Assembly: GCA_037127315.1 (NCBI GenBank)
Contig: JBBBDQ010001616.1
Coordinates: forward strand, 459,501 to 523,500
DNA length: 64,000 nucleotides
From: Ascarosepion bandense
Taxonomy: Eukaryota > Mollusca > Cephalopoda > Sepiida > Sepiidae
Direction of reading: 5' to 3'
Shown here: one piece after another, positions 42,525 to 52,987 of the stretch
How the letters are laid out: every line of letters begins with the position of its first letter
Numbering within the stretch: the first letter of the stretch is position 1
The notes under the pieces: model-generated
Databases searched by the model: none
What the model saw: the letters and a program-made list of their open reading frames with translations, nothing else
What the model was told of the DNA's origin: nothing
Position numbers and translations under genes: made by a program

Positions 42525-43096
42525 GGTGTTGCCTAAATTCATCCTCCACCACAAATGGAACAGGCATGCCTCCCAGAGAGTAAAACACTACGCCTGCTTG
42601 GCCTAACACTCTCAGCGGACCTCAAGTGGAATGACTACGTTGAATCCATTGCTAAATCCGCTGCTATGAAAGTTGGCTCTCTGTGCTGGGACCAGAAATT
42701 CTTTCCGCCTGAATCTATCCTGCACTTATACAAATCTACCATCCGCCCGTGTTTTGAATACTGTTGCCGCATCTGGTCGGGTGCCCCTACTATTCTCCTC
42801 GGGCTTCTTGACAAAATACAGCGAAGAATCTATAACGTGATTGATACCGACTTAGCTGACCGCTTGCAGTCACTCTCCCACCGGCGTGACGTGGCCTCCC
42901 TGTGCCTCTTCTATAAATACTGTCATGGCTTCTGCTCTGATGAACTTAAATCACTGGAGCCCCCTAGGTGTGAGTTTGCACGAGATACTAGATTGGCAAT
43001 TAGGTCCCACCCTTTTACAGTGAAACCGATGAAATGTAACCGCAATTTCTACCCCAACAGCTTCTTTTCTCGCACTTCCCGCCTGTGGAATTCCCT
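42525..43096 (+). pseudogene. CR1/Jockey-like LINE RT C-terminal domain
   Basis: The best preserved copy of the family: an open frame of about 180 codons from PESKTLRLLGLTLSADLKWN through STIRPCFEYCCRIWSGAP, LDKIQRRIYNVID, LSHRRDVASLCLFYKYCHG, FTVKPMKCNRNFYP and SFFSRTSRLWNSL. It lies after the catalytic palm; the 5' part (endonuclease, RT motifs) and 3' UTR are missing. It is a short truncated relic in spite of the open frame. The LINE encodes its own retrotransposition enzyme. Confidence 0.85.
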
Positions 43097-43233
43097 GGAA
43101 ATAAATCTAAAATGTTTAAAATGTGAGTGAGAGATAAATTTATTGCTGACCGTGTTTGAAAAATAAAACATTGTTATAATTCTAGATACATACATAAAAA
43201 AATCTATATGTTCAGTTAAATGTAAAATAAAAT

Positions 43234-43276
43234 TATCCTTGATAATGGCCAAAGTATAGCTGAAAGCACTTGGATA
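43234..43276 (+). ncRNA. hammerhead-ribozyme-like fold, U3/A8 core
   Basis: Stem I UAUCC (43234-43238) pairs perfectly with GGAUA (43272-43276). The core is UUGAUAA (43239-43245). Stem II uses GGC/AGCU-type pairing with a long loop, GAAA is 43262-43265, and stem III is AG/CU with U17. As at 618-672, C3 and G8 are replaced by U and A. The surrounding sequence is AT-rich repeat, probably PLE-derived. Confidence 0.55.
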
Positions 43277-43440
43277 CATAAATCATTCGGATATGTTTGG
43301 CATAATTTATCTACTGAAAAGAAAAAATAATGATAAGTTCACACGAGAAATTGTATAAAAACTTAACCACAATATCCTATCTGTTATTTTTAACAAAACA
43401 TTTATAAAAGATGAATTGTTGCCTAAATACGCAATATATA

Positions 43441-44333
43441 CAGGGGTGTGCACTACAATCCGGAAAAAAAATACCGAAAGAAAAATTGTGTTTATTCAGA
43501 ATGACAAGTATTTACATGACAAATTGCTTTATAACATTGATGTCTGATCTCTCCTCTACCATATTATGCAATCCAACCCCCTCCAGCTTTAATCACAGCC
43601 AGCATACGAGGCCGAAACCTCCTACAGGTGTTGGTCACCTGCTCCCTGGACAAGTTCGCCATGGCCTCGATGATGGCAGTCCTCAAGGAGTCGAGAGTAT
43701 TGTGTGCGAGTTTGTTGGACTGTCTCTCAAGTACGCCCCATAGGTATATTCGCAAAGATTCAGGTCTGGGCTACTAGGGGGCCAGAAGTCCCTTGACTAG
43801 AACATGTCCAGATACTCGTCACACCAATCCTGGACCAAAATAGACGCATGAGCAGAAGCTTCGTCCTGTGGAAGAGCCATGGCTTCCCTACAGCTAACTG
43901 GACAATCCATGGCTTCACAACATTGTTCATGACATCCAGGTAGACCACCTTCGTCACGGTCTGACCTTTACCAAAGAAGTGGAGAGGCATGACGTCCTTT
44001 CCTCTTGCAAACCTTGGATCGGTTCTGTGTTTTTCTCTGAGGAGACAGAGGCTCACCTCCAGCCTCACCAGACTCTTTGAAGGTTTGGCAATGTTGTACA
44101 CAGTTGATTTTGGGGCATGAAAAAACTTAACAATCTCTTTGGGCGTGCGGCCACTACGTAGGGCCACAATAATTGAAGTACGGCCCTCAAGTTTAATTGA
44201 GATTTTGCTAAATTTTTTCTTAATTCAACAGATTATTTTCGCACAAAGCTGAAACAAGAAAAAATGGTATATTTACTATAGTTGCCAATTTCTGCCAAGT
44301 TAAAGTTAGTCCGGGTTGTAGCGCCCACCCCTA
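43441..44333 (-). mobile_element. mariner element with internal deletion
   Basis: Ends CAGGGGTGTGCACTACAATC (left) and GTAGCGCCCACCCCT (right) are inverted repeats flanked by TA. The minus strand encodes transposase pieces: an N-terminal helix-turn-helix-like GRTPKEIVKFFHAPKSTVYN (44167 down), then VVKPWIVQLAVGKPWLF, and, after frameshifts, WGVLERQSNKLAHNTLDSLR and CRRFRPRMLAVIKAGGGWI (43755-43564). At 893 bp it is shorter than a typical 1.3-kb mariner, and the first catalytic region is largely missing. It is non-autonomous and dead. Confidence 0.9.
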
Positions 44334-44463
44334 TATATATATATATATGTGTGTGTACACCAGTAAAATAGTGCAGACGGTAGATCAACAAAAAGTGCTC
44401 AATGCACAATCAAAACAAATAAACCGAATATGCAGAGCTAACTATATGTCAATGAACCGAACT

Positions 44464-44505
44464 TTGCCTGAAGAGACCAGCGTGGTTCAAACCTAGTTAC
44501 CAAAT
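44464..44505 (+). ncRNA. decayed hammerhead-like motif
   Basis: CUGAAGA, stem II GACCA-GCG-UGGUU, then CAAA in place of GAAA and a CCUAG stem III relic. It is related to the fold-back family at 53433. Probably inactive. Confidence 0.3.
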
Positions 44506-44522
44506 AAGTCGTGTGTCTTCTG

Positions 44523-44528
<6 letters not shown>

Positions 44529-44607
<79 letters not shown>
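44529..44607. repeat. (CA)n(TA)n microsatellite
   Basis: Long ACAC run followed by ATAT. Confidence 0.95.
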
Positions 44608-44664
44608 GAGGATTGCTTCAGACGTGAAACATACTAACACTAAACGTTGTTGATTTTTATATAT

Positions 44665-44830
44665 AGTCAGTCAGTTAAGTGCCATACGTGAAAAACGCTT
44701 TCGGCAATCATGTCTCGAAAGAGACATGACTGAATGGGCAGAAGTTTATCCCGCAGTAGGTTGCCATTTCTTCTATGTTAGACTGGTTGCCAGTCAAGGC
44801 TATAGAGCCAGATTTGTTCTACTATTTAAA
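44665..44830 (-). mobile_element. SINE body, headless
   Basis: Minus-strand distal half of the tRNA-headed SINE family, from the CAGTCAGTTAAGTGCC end to about 44830. Confidence 0.7.
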
Positions 44831-44835
44831 GTCTA

Positions 44836-45420
44836 CAAGTGTGATTATTTACGATAAAATTGTGTATATATGTGAATAGGGGTCGCAGGTTCGAATCCTG
44901 CCGAGTGACACACATTTTCATAACATAATTTTTCGTAAATAATCAGGCCGGTAGAAATAAATATATAATACTGTTTGATTACGAACAGAATATCTACTTA
45001 AATATGAGTATCGATCAAAAGTAATGTTCAAACAAATCATTTCAAATTGTCGGTTGTTTATAACCAGTTTCGTTAATCTTCGTTAATGTCTGTAACATAT
45101 TTACATTTGTTGACATTACAATACATTTCAGAGCAGTGATGATTATTACGATGAACTCGAAAATTGTGTTATAAGCTTAATTTGACTTCGTTTAGACTGA
45201 TTGTAATTCGTGGTTGAGTGGTCTAAGACGCGCCAGATCACATGGGGCCTTCCATTATGTGGATAGGGTTCGAATCCTGCCAAATGACATATTTTTGTAA
45301 CAAAATTTTATCGTAAATAATCAGGCCGGTAGAAATAAATATATAATACTGTTTGATTATAAACAGAATATCTACTTAAATACGAGTATCACTCAAAAAT
45401 GATGCTCAAACAAATCATTT
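44836..45420 (+). mobile_element. tRNA-Leu-like SINE, head-to-tail dimer
   Basis: The first copy starts in its B box (GGTTCGAATCCTGCC at 44888) and ends CAAATCATTTCAAATTG. The next begins at once with TCGGTTGTTTATAACC and has a complete tRNA-like head at 45203-45289 (A box TGGTTGAGTGG, B box GGTTCGAATCC). An inverted scrap (GATTATTTACGATAAA) precedes the first copy at 44852. Confidence 0.75.
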
Positions 45421-45488
45421 CAAACATACATACATATATATAATGGACTCTCCCGTCAATTCCTACGTATGAGTGTCTAAATCAGAAA

Positions 45489-48410
45489 TCAGTTCGAATG
45501 TTTATAACAGTTGTGTGATTTCAATCCTGCGAGTGATTTACAGACAAGACCACAAACAAGACAAGTGTGAGGAGTATCGGAAAGAATTGCTGGCTGGGTT
45601 AAACGCAACTTTGTCCTGGATCTTGTCTTCTTCAATTTCTCAATACGACCTTCTTCAAAACTCCTTATTCCATTCTTATATGTGGCTCTCCATCTGTTTC
45701 TATCCTGTGCCAAATCCGCAAAGCTTCCAACAAGGGCACCAATTGATGAAAGATTATATTTCAGCTTGTCCCTGTAACGAAGCCAAGGCCTACCATTATT
45801 CCTCTTCCCATCCCTAAGTTCACCATATATAAGAATTTTTGGTATTCGCTCATCGCTCATTCGCACCACATGACCAGCCCATCTATGTTGGGACTGCATG
45901 AGGAATGTTTCAATGCCTCCAATCTTACATTTTGCCAACAGGTCAGCATTAGGTACTTTATCTTTGAGCGTGCATCCATATATGGAGCAAAACAGCGTTT
46001 GTGAAAGATATCGATTTGATTTATCTGCGATCGATAGAGTGTCCACATCTCAGATCCATACAAAACGATGGAAAGGATCACAGATTTATAGACCTGGATC
46101 TTGGTGCCAATTCTCACTCCCCTCTCGTCCCATAGGCGATGACGAAGCTTTGCAAAAGCATTAAAGGCTTTGGATAAGCGGTTGGTAATTTCATCATCAA
46201 GTGATGCATGCGAGTTTACAACACTTCCTAAATATGTGAACGATTTCACATTTTTGAGATTTTTGCCATCAGTTGTTATTGGGATGTCTAGAAACCTGTG
46301 AACAGGTAGTTGTTCTTTCATGCCTTTGATCTGTTTGGGAGTAGGAGGAGGTTGATGCACAACCTCAGTTTTCTTTATGCTGATGGTGAGTCCAAAAGAC
46401 CTGCATGCTTTCGAGAGACTATCCACCATTTCCTGGGCTTCTTCGAGAGATGTTGCTACAAGAGCTGCGTCATTTGCGAACAAAAGATCACTTATGGCGC
46501 TTGAACGTACACGAGTTCCTGCTTTGAAACGCTGATTGTTAAAGAGTCCGCCACTCGTGCGAAATTGAAATTGAACTCCACCAGTCGAATCAGCAAATGC
46601 ATATTTTTTTTAATCATTTCACCCCAAGCAAGTCATTCCACTGCCACTATTGCGCATGGGGCTACATAGGGGAAGGTAAAGAGAAGGAGTGGTTAGACAT
46701 AGGGAATGTCAGGAGGAAGGTGACAGATGAGTAAGGATACCTAGGATGAGGGTTGGGCAGATGGGAAGAGTGTTTGATAGAAGGGGAGCAGGTTAGTGTG
46801 TTAGGAGGTGTCTATTGACCTTACATTTAAACTCCTGGAGATTGTAGCCGTCGTGAAAGCAATCGTGTGGAAGGAAATTCCACAGTTGGGAAGTGCGAGG
46901 AAAGAAACTGTTCTAGTAGAAGTTGCGGTTGCATTTTATCGGTTTCACTGTAAAAGGGTGGGATCCAGTTGCCAATCTAGTATCTCGTGCAAATTCATAC
47001 CTAGTGGGCACCAGTGATCTAAGTTCATCGGAGCAGAAGCCGTGAAAGTATTTATAGAAGAGGCACAGGGAACCACGTCGCGCCGGTGGGAGAGAGACTG
47101 CAGGAGGTATGCCAAGTCGGTATCTATCACATTACAGACCCTCCTCTGAACCTTATCGAGAAGCCCGAGGAGAATAGCAGGGGCACCCGACCAGATATGG
47201 CAGCAGTATTCAATGCACGGGCGGATGGTAGATTTATATATGTGCAGGATAGATTTAGACGGAAAAAACTTTCGGGCCCTACACAGAGAACCGACTTTCA
47301 TAGCAGCGGATTTAGCAACGGATTCGATATAGTCATTCCATTTGAGGTTCACTGAAAGTGTGAGACCAAGGAGGCGAGAAAAACAATGCGAAAAAAGCTG
47401 GAGCCATGACACAGCCCTGCTTTGTAACATTAGAAACATCAAATGATCCAAAAACCTCCCCATCACATACAACAGTGCCCTTCATGTCCTGGTGGAAAGA
47501 TAATATGATATTAAGCATGTTATCAGGAATACCGAGTTTTTTTGAACACCTTCCACAATGCCTCGCTATTCACGGTGTCGAAGGCCTTGGTCAAGTCCAC
47601 AAACACCATGTACAATTCCTGGTTTTTCTCCCTCACTTTCTCGGCAAACTAACGAAGGGAGAAGATCATGTCAATGACACCACGATCCGCTCGAAAGCCA
47701 CATTGTGACTCGGGATGAATTTCGCCAACGTGATGTTGAATTATTCTGTTTAGAATGAGTCGAGCTAAAATCTTTCCTGCAATGAAAAAAAGAGAAATCC
47801 CTCTAAAGTTGTTACAGATGTTTCGGCTATCATTGTTTTTAAAAAAAAGATGCTTCATAAAAGCATCTTGATATCTTGCGGTACATGCCCATGCTTCCAG
47901 ATAACAACAAAGAAGTCCAAGAGCTGTTTTGTCAGTTTTGTGCCATCATACTTTTATATCTCAGGTGGAATTTCATTGTTTGATCACATCTTTGGTTTCT
48001 TGAAAAGTCGGAAGATGGGAGAGCTGGGATTTTTCCGGCCGTTGTGGAATAGAAGCAATGACCATTTCATCTACTTCATAATTAGAGTTGAGAACAGATT
48101 CAAAATATACCCTCCAGCGCAAAAGAATATCTTTTTTGTCCGTTTGGAGTGTTCTGCTCTCAGCAGAAAGGGCTGGTGAGTTTCCACCATCCCTTGGATC
48201 ATCCTCAAACCCTCATAGAAGGTTTTGGTATCCTTCCTATCCGCTGTCTGTTGGAGTTCAGCAGCTCTGGCGGACCACCAAGAATCTTTCATGTTGCGGA
48301 GAGCAGTTTGAATCTCACTTTTGCATTTCTTGTATGCTTGACGTTTAGCAGACGAGTTCTTATCATTGAGCCACGTGCTGTGCATATCATTTCATTTGGT
48401 TGATCAAATT
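45489..48410 (-). pseudogene. LINE with RT and C-terminal zinc finger, interrupted
   Basis: On the minus strand, from 48385 down: a pre-RT region (RQAYKKCKSEIQTALRNMKD), RT fingers (NNFRGISLFFIAGKILARLI, ESQCGFRADRGVIDMIFSLR), motif A (VDLTKAFDTVN near 47590) and motif B (VTKQGCVMAPAFFALFF). A CR1-like LINE interrupts at 46602-47378. Then motif C follows (LLFANDAALVATS; FADD in active copies), FTYLGSVVNS, YGSEMWTLY, RWAGHVVRMSD and a C2H2-like finger CLVCGLVCKS..HNCYKH. The order fits RTE-type or related endonuclease-RT LINEs. The endonuclease domain is not seen and frameshifts are present. Confidence 0.9.
46602..47378 (-). pseudogene. CR1/Jockey-like LINE nested in the RT of another LINE
   Basis: The minus-strand insertion runs from RLLGLTLSVNLKWNDYIESV (junction near 47378) through SLCRARKFFPSKSILHIYKS, EYCCHIWSGAP and LSHRRDV to its 3' UTR, ending in TTTTTTTTAATCATTTCACC (plus sense) at 46602. 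It splits the host LINE between RT motifs B and C. The 5' truncation and A-rich 3' end fit target-primed reverse transcription. Confidence 0.9.
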
Positions 48411-48418
48411 TTTAACTT

Positions 48419-48423
<5 letters not shown>

Positions 48424-48490
<67 letters not shown>
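48424..48490. repeat. (CA)n(TA)n microsatellite
   Basis: ACAC then ATAT at the 3' end of the minus-strand RTE relic. Confidence 0.95.
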
Positions 48491-48492
<2 letters not shown>

Positions 48493-49098
48493 TTCTTGTG
48501 TGTGCCCTGTCTCTTCAGGACGTAGACGATCATGGCTTTCCACGTTTCCCTATCCCTGGTGGCTCTGAGCACGCCTTCTTCTGATACACCATGCAGTCCT
48601 CGTTCCGTCATCCACCTAATTAGGTCCTTCAAATATGCTATTCGTTGCTTTCCCTTGTCTCATTTTCCCTCTATCTGGCCTGTTAGTATCAGGTTCTCCA
48701 AGCCCTCCTTCCCCGTTGCATCTCCCAGGAACTTCAGCTGTCTCTTCTTGATGCTCAGTATGAATTTCCTTTTTGTTTCCATCATTTCTAGGAGCTCATC
48801 CTTGCTCACATGCTCGATCCCTGATATTCGCAGCATCCTTCTGTAGAACCACATTTCAGTTGCTTCAAGTTTTTCCTTCTTCTTTGATGATATTGTCTCG
48901 CATTCACTGCCATATTGAAAAACTGACATCATATAGCAATCCAGTAATCTCTTCCTTGTTTCTAGCGAAATTGTCCTGTTTCTCAATACTTTACTCAACT
49001 TCTGGAATGCTTCCTTCGCCATGCCAATTCGCCTTCGGATGTCAGTGTCGCACTTTCCGTCTTCTGTTAGAACACTTCCCAGGTATTTAAATGTTTAG
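48491..49098 (-). pseudogene. RTE LINE RT C-terminus
   Basis: A minus-strand frame of 120 codons with MAKEAFQKLSKVLRNRTISL, KRLLDCYMMSVFQYGSE, MWFYRRMLRISGIEHVS and GLENLILTGQIEGK. It then shifts to KDLIRWMTERGLHGV and LRATRDRETWKAMIVYVLKR near the 3' end. It covers the thumb and C-terminal part of RTE RT. The catalytic palm and endonuclease are absent. Confidence 0.88.
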
Positions 49099-49317
49099 AC
49101 TGAGGATAGACAGAGAGCACGGAATAATCAAGTATATGCAAATGAGCTGATGGACTCTTAAGGTCAATTCAAATGACGAATGCACTGCACTTGTTGTGCA
49201 ATGTGTTTTCTATCTCTTGCCGCCGAAGTATAGATAGATAATTTAATTGACACTTAAATTTGATCATTAGAGTAGATACATACAGGGAAAAAACACTAAA
49301 AGATATTTTATACATAG

Positions 49318-49690
49318 GTAAACGGTTGCAGAAGGATGCTGCGAATATCATGGATCGAGCATGTGAGCAAGGATGAGGTATTGGAAATGATGGAAACAAA
49401 AAGGAAATTAATACTGAGCGTCAGGAAGAGACAGCTGAAGTTCCTGGGACACGCAATGAGGAAGGAGGGCTTGGAGAATCTGATACTAACAGGCTAAATA
49501 GAAGGAAAAAGAGACAGGGGAAAGCAACGGATAAAATATTTGAAGGACCTAATCAGGTGGATGACAGAACGAGGTTTGCACGGTGTAACAGACGAAGTCG
49601 TGCTAAGAGCCACCAGGGATAGGGAAACGTGGAAAGCCATGATCGCCTACGTTCTGAAAGGACAGGGCACACAGAAGAAGAAGAAACAGT
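49318..49690 (+). pseudogene. RTE LINE C-terminal relic
   Basis: Plus-strand copy from RMLRISWIEHVSKDEVLEMM to the conserved end with LIRWMTERGLHGVTDE and RATRDRETWKAMIAYVLKG, finishing in AAGAAGAAG. It faces away from 48491-49098, forming an inverted pair around 49100-49318. Confidence 0.85.
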
Positions 49691-49699
49691 TGCAATAAT

Positions 49700-50340
49700 G
49701 TATGAGATCGTCTCTTATAACTGCTCTCGTTTTGACATTAAGGCTTGAATCTTTCTTTCTTACAGAAATTTCATTTGTAATTCTGCTTGATTTAGCATTC
49801 TGACAGATTGAAAGCCTAGCTTGAAAACTCTGTATGCTACGCCGACTTTTGCCGTTGACTGCCGAATACTAAGTCATCAATGTCATTTTAGGCGTCAACT
49901 TCTGTACAAAGCCCGACTTTCGACTTACCACCAGTAAAAATCTTCGTGTCACTGTTCCATTCTTATTTTTACTTGCGTTATTTTCTTGTTTTTCCACCAA
50001 TTTTCCCCAATAGATTTCAGCAATTTTATTGCGCATTATATATATATATATTTCTCCATTATTTAGATTCATTTCTTTTCTTACGACGCTATTTATTTTG
50101 AGATTATTTTTCACAACTATTTTTTTCAGAAATTCTTTCACCGATTCGACACTACAGATTCTTCTTTCCATATTCCTTTCCGACATTTTTTTCCTTTCTT
50201 CGTTCATTCACAATCGGATCTATGACACCATGATTTTTTCATTTTTGTCTGCTGATGCCATTTTAAAAAGAGCAAATACTTTCTCATTTCTCTCTCTCTC
50301 TCTCTCTCACTTCACTTTTTTCTCCGTTTCTCTCCCGATA
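49700..50340. other. no gene recognised
   Basis: AT-rich DNA; a 112-codon minus-strand frame (49869-50207) has no similarity I recognise. (CT)n lies at 50290-50310. Confidence 0.4.
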
Positions 50341-50353
50341 TATATATATACAT

Positions 50354-51057
50354 GAAATGAATTGTTTGAACATTATTTTTTATCGATACTCGTATTTAAG
50401 TAGATATTGTTTTTTTAATTAAACAGTATTATATATTTATATCTACTGGCCTGATTATTTACGATAAATTTTTATTGCGAAAATTTGTGTCATTCGGCAG
50501 GATTTCGAACCAGGGACTGCTATCTACATAGGGGAATCTACCACTTGATCTGGCAATGTCTTAGACCGCTCGACCACGAATGACCTCCAGTCTAAACGAG
50601 GTTTTAATCAAGCCTATATAACACAATGTTCGATTCATCGCAAACAACCATATCTGCTCTGAAATGTATCGTAATGTCAACAAATGTAAACATGTTACAG
50701 AAATTAACGAATTTTAACGAAACTTGGTTATAAACAACCGCCATTTTGAAATGAATTGTTTGAACGTTATTTTTCATCGATACTCGTATTTAAGTAGATA
50801 TTCTGTTTTTTTTAATTAAGCAGTATTATATATTTACATCTACGGCCTACTACTATTTGTTACAGAGACAGCAACAAAATGTTGCTGTCCTATGCACCAT
50901 TGGGTGTGATGGATAAATGATGATTTACTGGCCTGATTATTTACGATAAACTCTTATTACGAAAATGTGTGCCATTCGGCAGGATTCGAACCTGCAACCC
51001 CTATCTACATAGGGGAATCTACCATTTGATCTGGAAATGTCTTAGACCGCTCGAATG
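50354..51057 (-). mobile_element. tRNA-Leu-like SINE, head-to-tail dimer
   Basis: Two minus-strand copies joined at TTTTGAAATGAATTGTTTG (about 50746). The first has a tRNA-like head at 50488-50584; the second (50746-51057) has the B box complement GGATTCGAACCTGCA and a truncated head. The second is interrupted by a roughly 80-bp insertion (50845-50928) flanked by GGCCT. Confidence 0.78.
50845..50928. mobile_element. small hairpin insertion
   Basis: An insertion in a SINE copy, with GGCCT on both sides. It contains the perfect 9-bp hairpin GACAGCAAC-AAAAT-GTTGCTGTC. Family unknown. Confidence 0.5.
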
Positions 51058-51252
51058 ACACACATTTTCGTTATGAAAATTTATCGTAAATAATCAGGCC
51101 AGTAGATATAAATAAATAATACTGTTTAATTAAAAAAACTGAATATCTACTTGAATATGAGTATCGATAAAAAATAATGTTCAAACAATTCATTTCAAAT
51201 TGTCGGTTGTTTATAACCAAGTTTCGTTTAAAATTCGTTAATTTCCGTAACA
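51056..51252 (+). mobile_element. tRNA-Leu-like SINE arm, fold-back
   Basis: Plus-strand copy starting at GAATGACACACATTTTCG, head-to-head with the preceding minus-strand copy. It runs through the SINE end into the next unit's start (TCGGTTGTTTATAACC). Confidence 0.75.
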
Positions 51253-51254
51253 TG

Positions 51255-51257
<3 letters not shown>

Positions 51258-51309
<52 letters not shown>

Positions 51310-51324
51310 TGGATGTGTGTAAAA

Positions 51325-51371
<47 letters not shown>
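51258..51371. repeat. two (TA)n tracts
   Basis: TA runs at 51258-51303 and 51332-51371 separated by GTTTGGATGTGTGTAAAATA. Confidence 0.95.
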
Positions 51372-51373
<2 letters not shown>

Positions 51374-51689
51374 AATAATGATTTGTAGCCACAGAACACA
51401 CAAATAACCTTAAACTGAATAGATGTCATAATTATCCCAAACCCGGAAAACCTTTCGGCCAACACTTATCAAGGGCTTCGTTGGCTTAATTATAAAGGGA
51501 CAAAGAAGGACAAAGCAAAGGATTACTTACAATACTGGGAGAAGATGGAACTCGTTTAAAATATACACCCCCTTACATTTTAATATTCTTTTTTTTATTA
51601 AAGTTTGCACCCCCTTACATTTTAATATATTTTTCATTAAAGTTTATATATATATATATATTATATTTATATATATATATATATATATG

Positions 51690-51860
51690 AGAAAAATTCA
51701 GGCAGACACGTTATTTCATGGTGAATCGGAATCACTATGAAATAACGTGCCTGCCTTAATTTTTCTTATATTTGCTCAAAATGTATTTATATACATATAT
51801 ATATTTAGAGCTCTCTTAGAGAGTTATCCTACCATTTTATGTACAGGCAGGGAAGTTTGT
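51690..51860. repeat. hairpin-ended repeat H, copy 1
   Basis: CACGTTATTTCATGGTGAATCGG and AATCACTATGAAATAACGTG form a hairpin (51717-51760). It is followed by a block ending GAGCTCTCTTAGAGAGTTATCC, which recurs at 52320, 52680 and 53155. Confidence 0.7.
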
Positions 51861-52097
51861 CACTTAACTGAGCAGACTCAAGCTAGCTTCGATATTTTGT
51901 GAGGTCTTCAATATAATGTCGTAATTCGTCATTGCTAAGTTTTTAATCTGCTGTCATGGCCCGTTTTTTTTCATACGGAGCTTGGTGTAATTTGATATTT
52001 TGTTATTGGAGTTGTCTACCGGTTGATGTTTTTGATTCCTTTTATTTCTTGATTTTTTTTAATGCTGTCTTATTTGCAACAACACGTTTTTATATCG

Positions 52098-52248
52098 TTA
52101 TGAAGGAAAAACTTGAAGCAACTGAAGTGTGGTTCTATAGAAGAATGCTGCGAATATCATGGATCGAGCATGTCAGCAATGATGAGGTCCTAGAAATGAT
52201 GGAAACAAAAAGGAAATTAATACTGAGCATCAAGAAGAGACAGCTGAT
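52098..52248 (+). pseudogene. RTE LINE relic
   Basis: Plus-strand MKEKLEATEVWFYRRMLRIS..EHVSNDEVLEMMETKRKLIL, then IKKRQL. It ends abruptly 30 bp before a hammerhead-like motif. Confidence 0.85.
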
Positions 52249-52276
52249 TCATGTAGAATCCTTCGTTAAATAAAGA

Positions 52277-52319
52277 CGGAAGCTGACGATGGCTCGCCTG
52301 AAATAGGCCTATACTTCCG
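52277..52319 (+). ncRNA. hammerhead ribozyme, complete consensus fold
   Basis: Stem I CGGAAG (52277-52282) pairs with CUUCCG (52314-52319). The core CUGACGA is 52283-52289. Stem II GGC-UC-GCC closes with a flanking U/U. GAAA is 52300-52303. Stem III is A UAGG/CCUA U (from 52303), and A17 at 52313 is the cleavage-site nucleotide (AUA triplet). Every invariant hammerhead nucleotide is present and stems I and III are perfect. It adjoins repeat H; a PLE or retrozyme origin is likely. Confidence 0.8.
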
Positions 52320-52460
52320 ATTCACCATGAAATAACGTGTTTGTCTTAATTTTTCTTATATTTGCTCTATATGTATTTATATACATCTATGTTTAGAGCT
52401 CTCTTATAGAGTTATCCTATCACTGTATGTACGGGATACTCCTTTGGATTCTTCTATACC
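52320..52460 (+). repeat. repeat H, copy 2
   Basis: Directly 3' of the ribozyme: ATTCACCATGAAATAACGTG, then TTTAGAGCTCTCTTATAG and CTGTATGTACGGGATACTCC. Confidence 0.7.
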
Positions 52461-52479
52461 CACAGTGCATGCTGATTTT

Positions 52480-52675
52480 TTTTTAATCATATCACCCCGA
52501 GCAAGGCGGTAAGGCCACTGGTGTGCAGAGGACTACGTAAGAGTGAAAAGATTGGAAAAGAGAAAGCCGGAAACCACATCCTAAACAGGGAACAAGGGAT
52601 GAGCCTCTTCACCTGTTCAATAGATGTGGGTGGAGTGTGAACCGGGCGATAGTTCAGTCTATCTACTCCAATTGA
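52480..52675 (-). mobile_element. SINE-X, full-length
   Basis: Minus strand, from CAATTGGAGTAGATAGACTG (start) to an A-rich 3' end after GGGGTGATATGATT. About 195 bp; it sits between repeat H copies 2 and 3. Confidence 0.85.
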
Positions 52676-52679
52676 TATA

Positions 52680-52815
52680 TATATTACTTTTTCTTATATT
52701 TGCTCTATATGTATTTATATGCATATATGTTTAGAGCTCTCTTAGGGAGTTATCCTATCACTGTATGTACGGGATACTCCTTTGGATTCTTCTATATCTA
52801 CACCGCATGCTGATA
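52680..52815 (+). repeat. repeat H, copy 3
   Basis: TTTTTCTTATATTTGCTC then GAGCTCTCTTAGGGAGTTATCC and CTGTATGTACGGGATACTCC. The SINE-X before it splits this from the previous copy. Confidence 0.65.
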
Positions 52816-52987
52816 TATATATATATATATATATATTAGTGAGACTTTTGCCAAGCGGATTTCATTAAGTTCACATGAGTGCTATTTTGCAACTAACGTG
52901 TGTGTTAAAACTAGATATGTCCTTCCATCCATGCGTAAAGACGTTCTACTCTCCACCATCATATTTATTCTGTTATTTACTATTTTA

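Noticed and set aside
42525..43096. Functional gene from the 191-codon open frame
   Set aside because: It aligns with truncated LINE copies elsewhere in the window and lacks the catalytic domains.
51439..51477. Third U3/A8 hammerhead as a separate feature
   Set aside because: Stem I (AAGCCC/GGGUUU), UUGAUAA and GAAA are present, but stem II is poor and the U16-H17 cleavage positions are missing.
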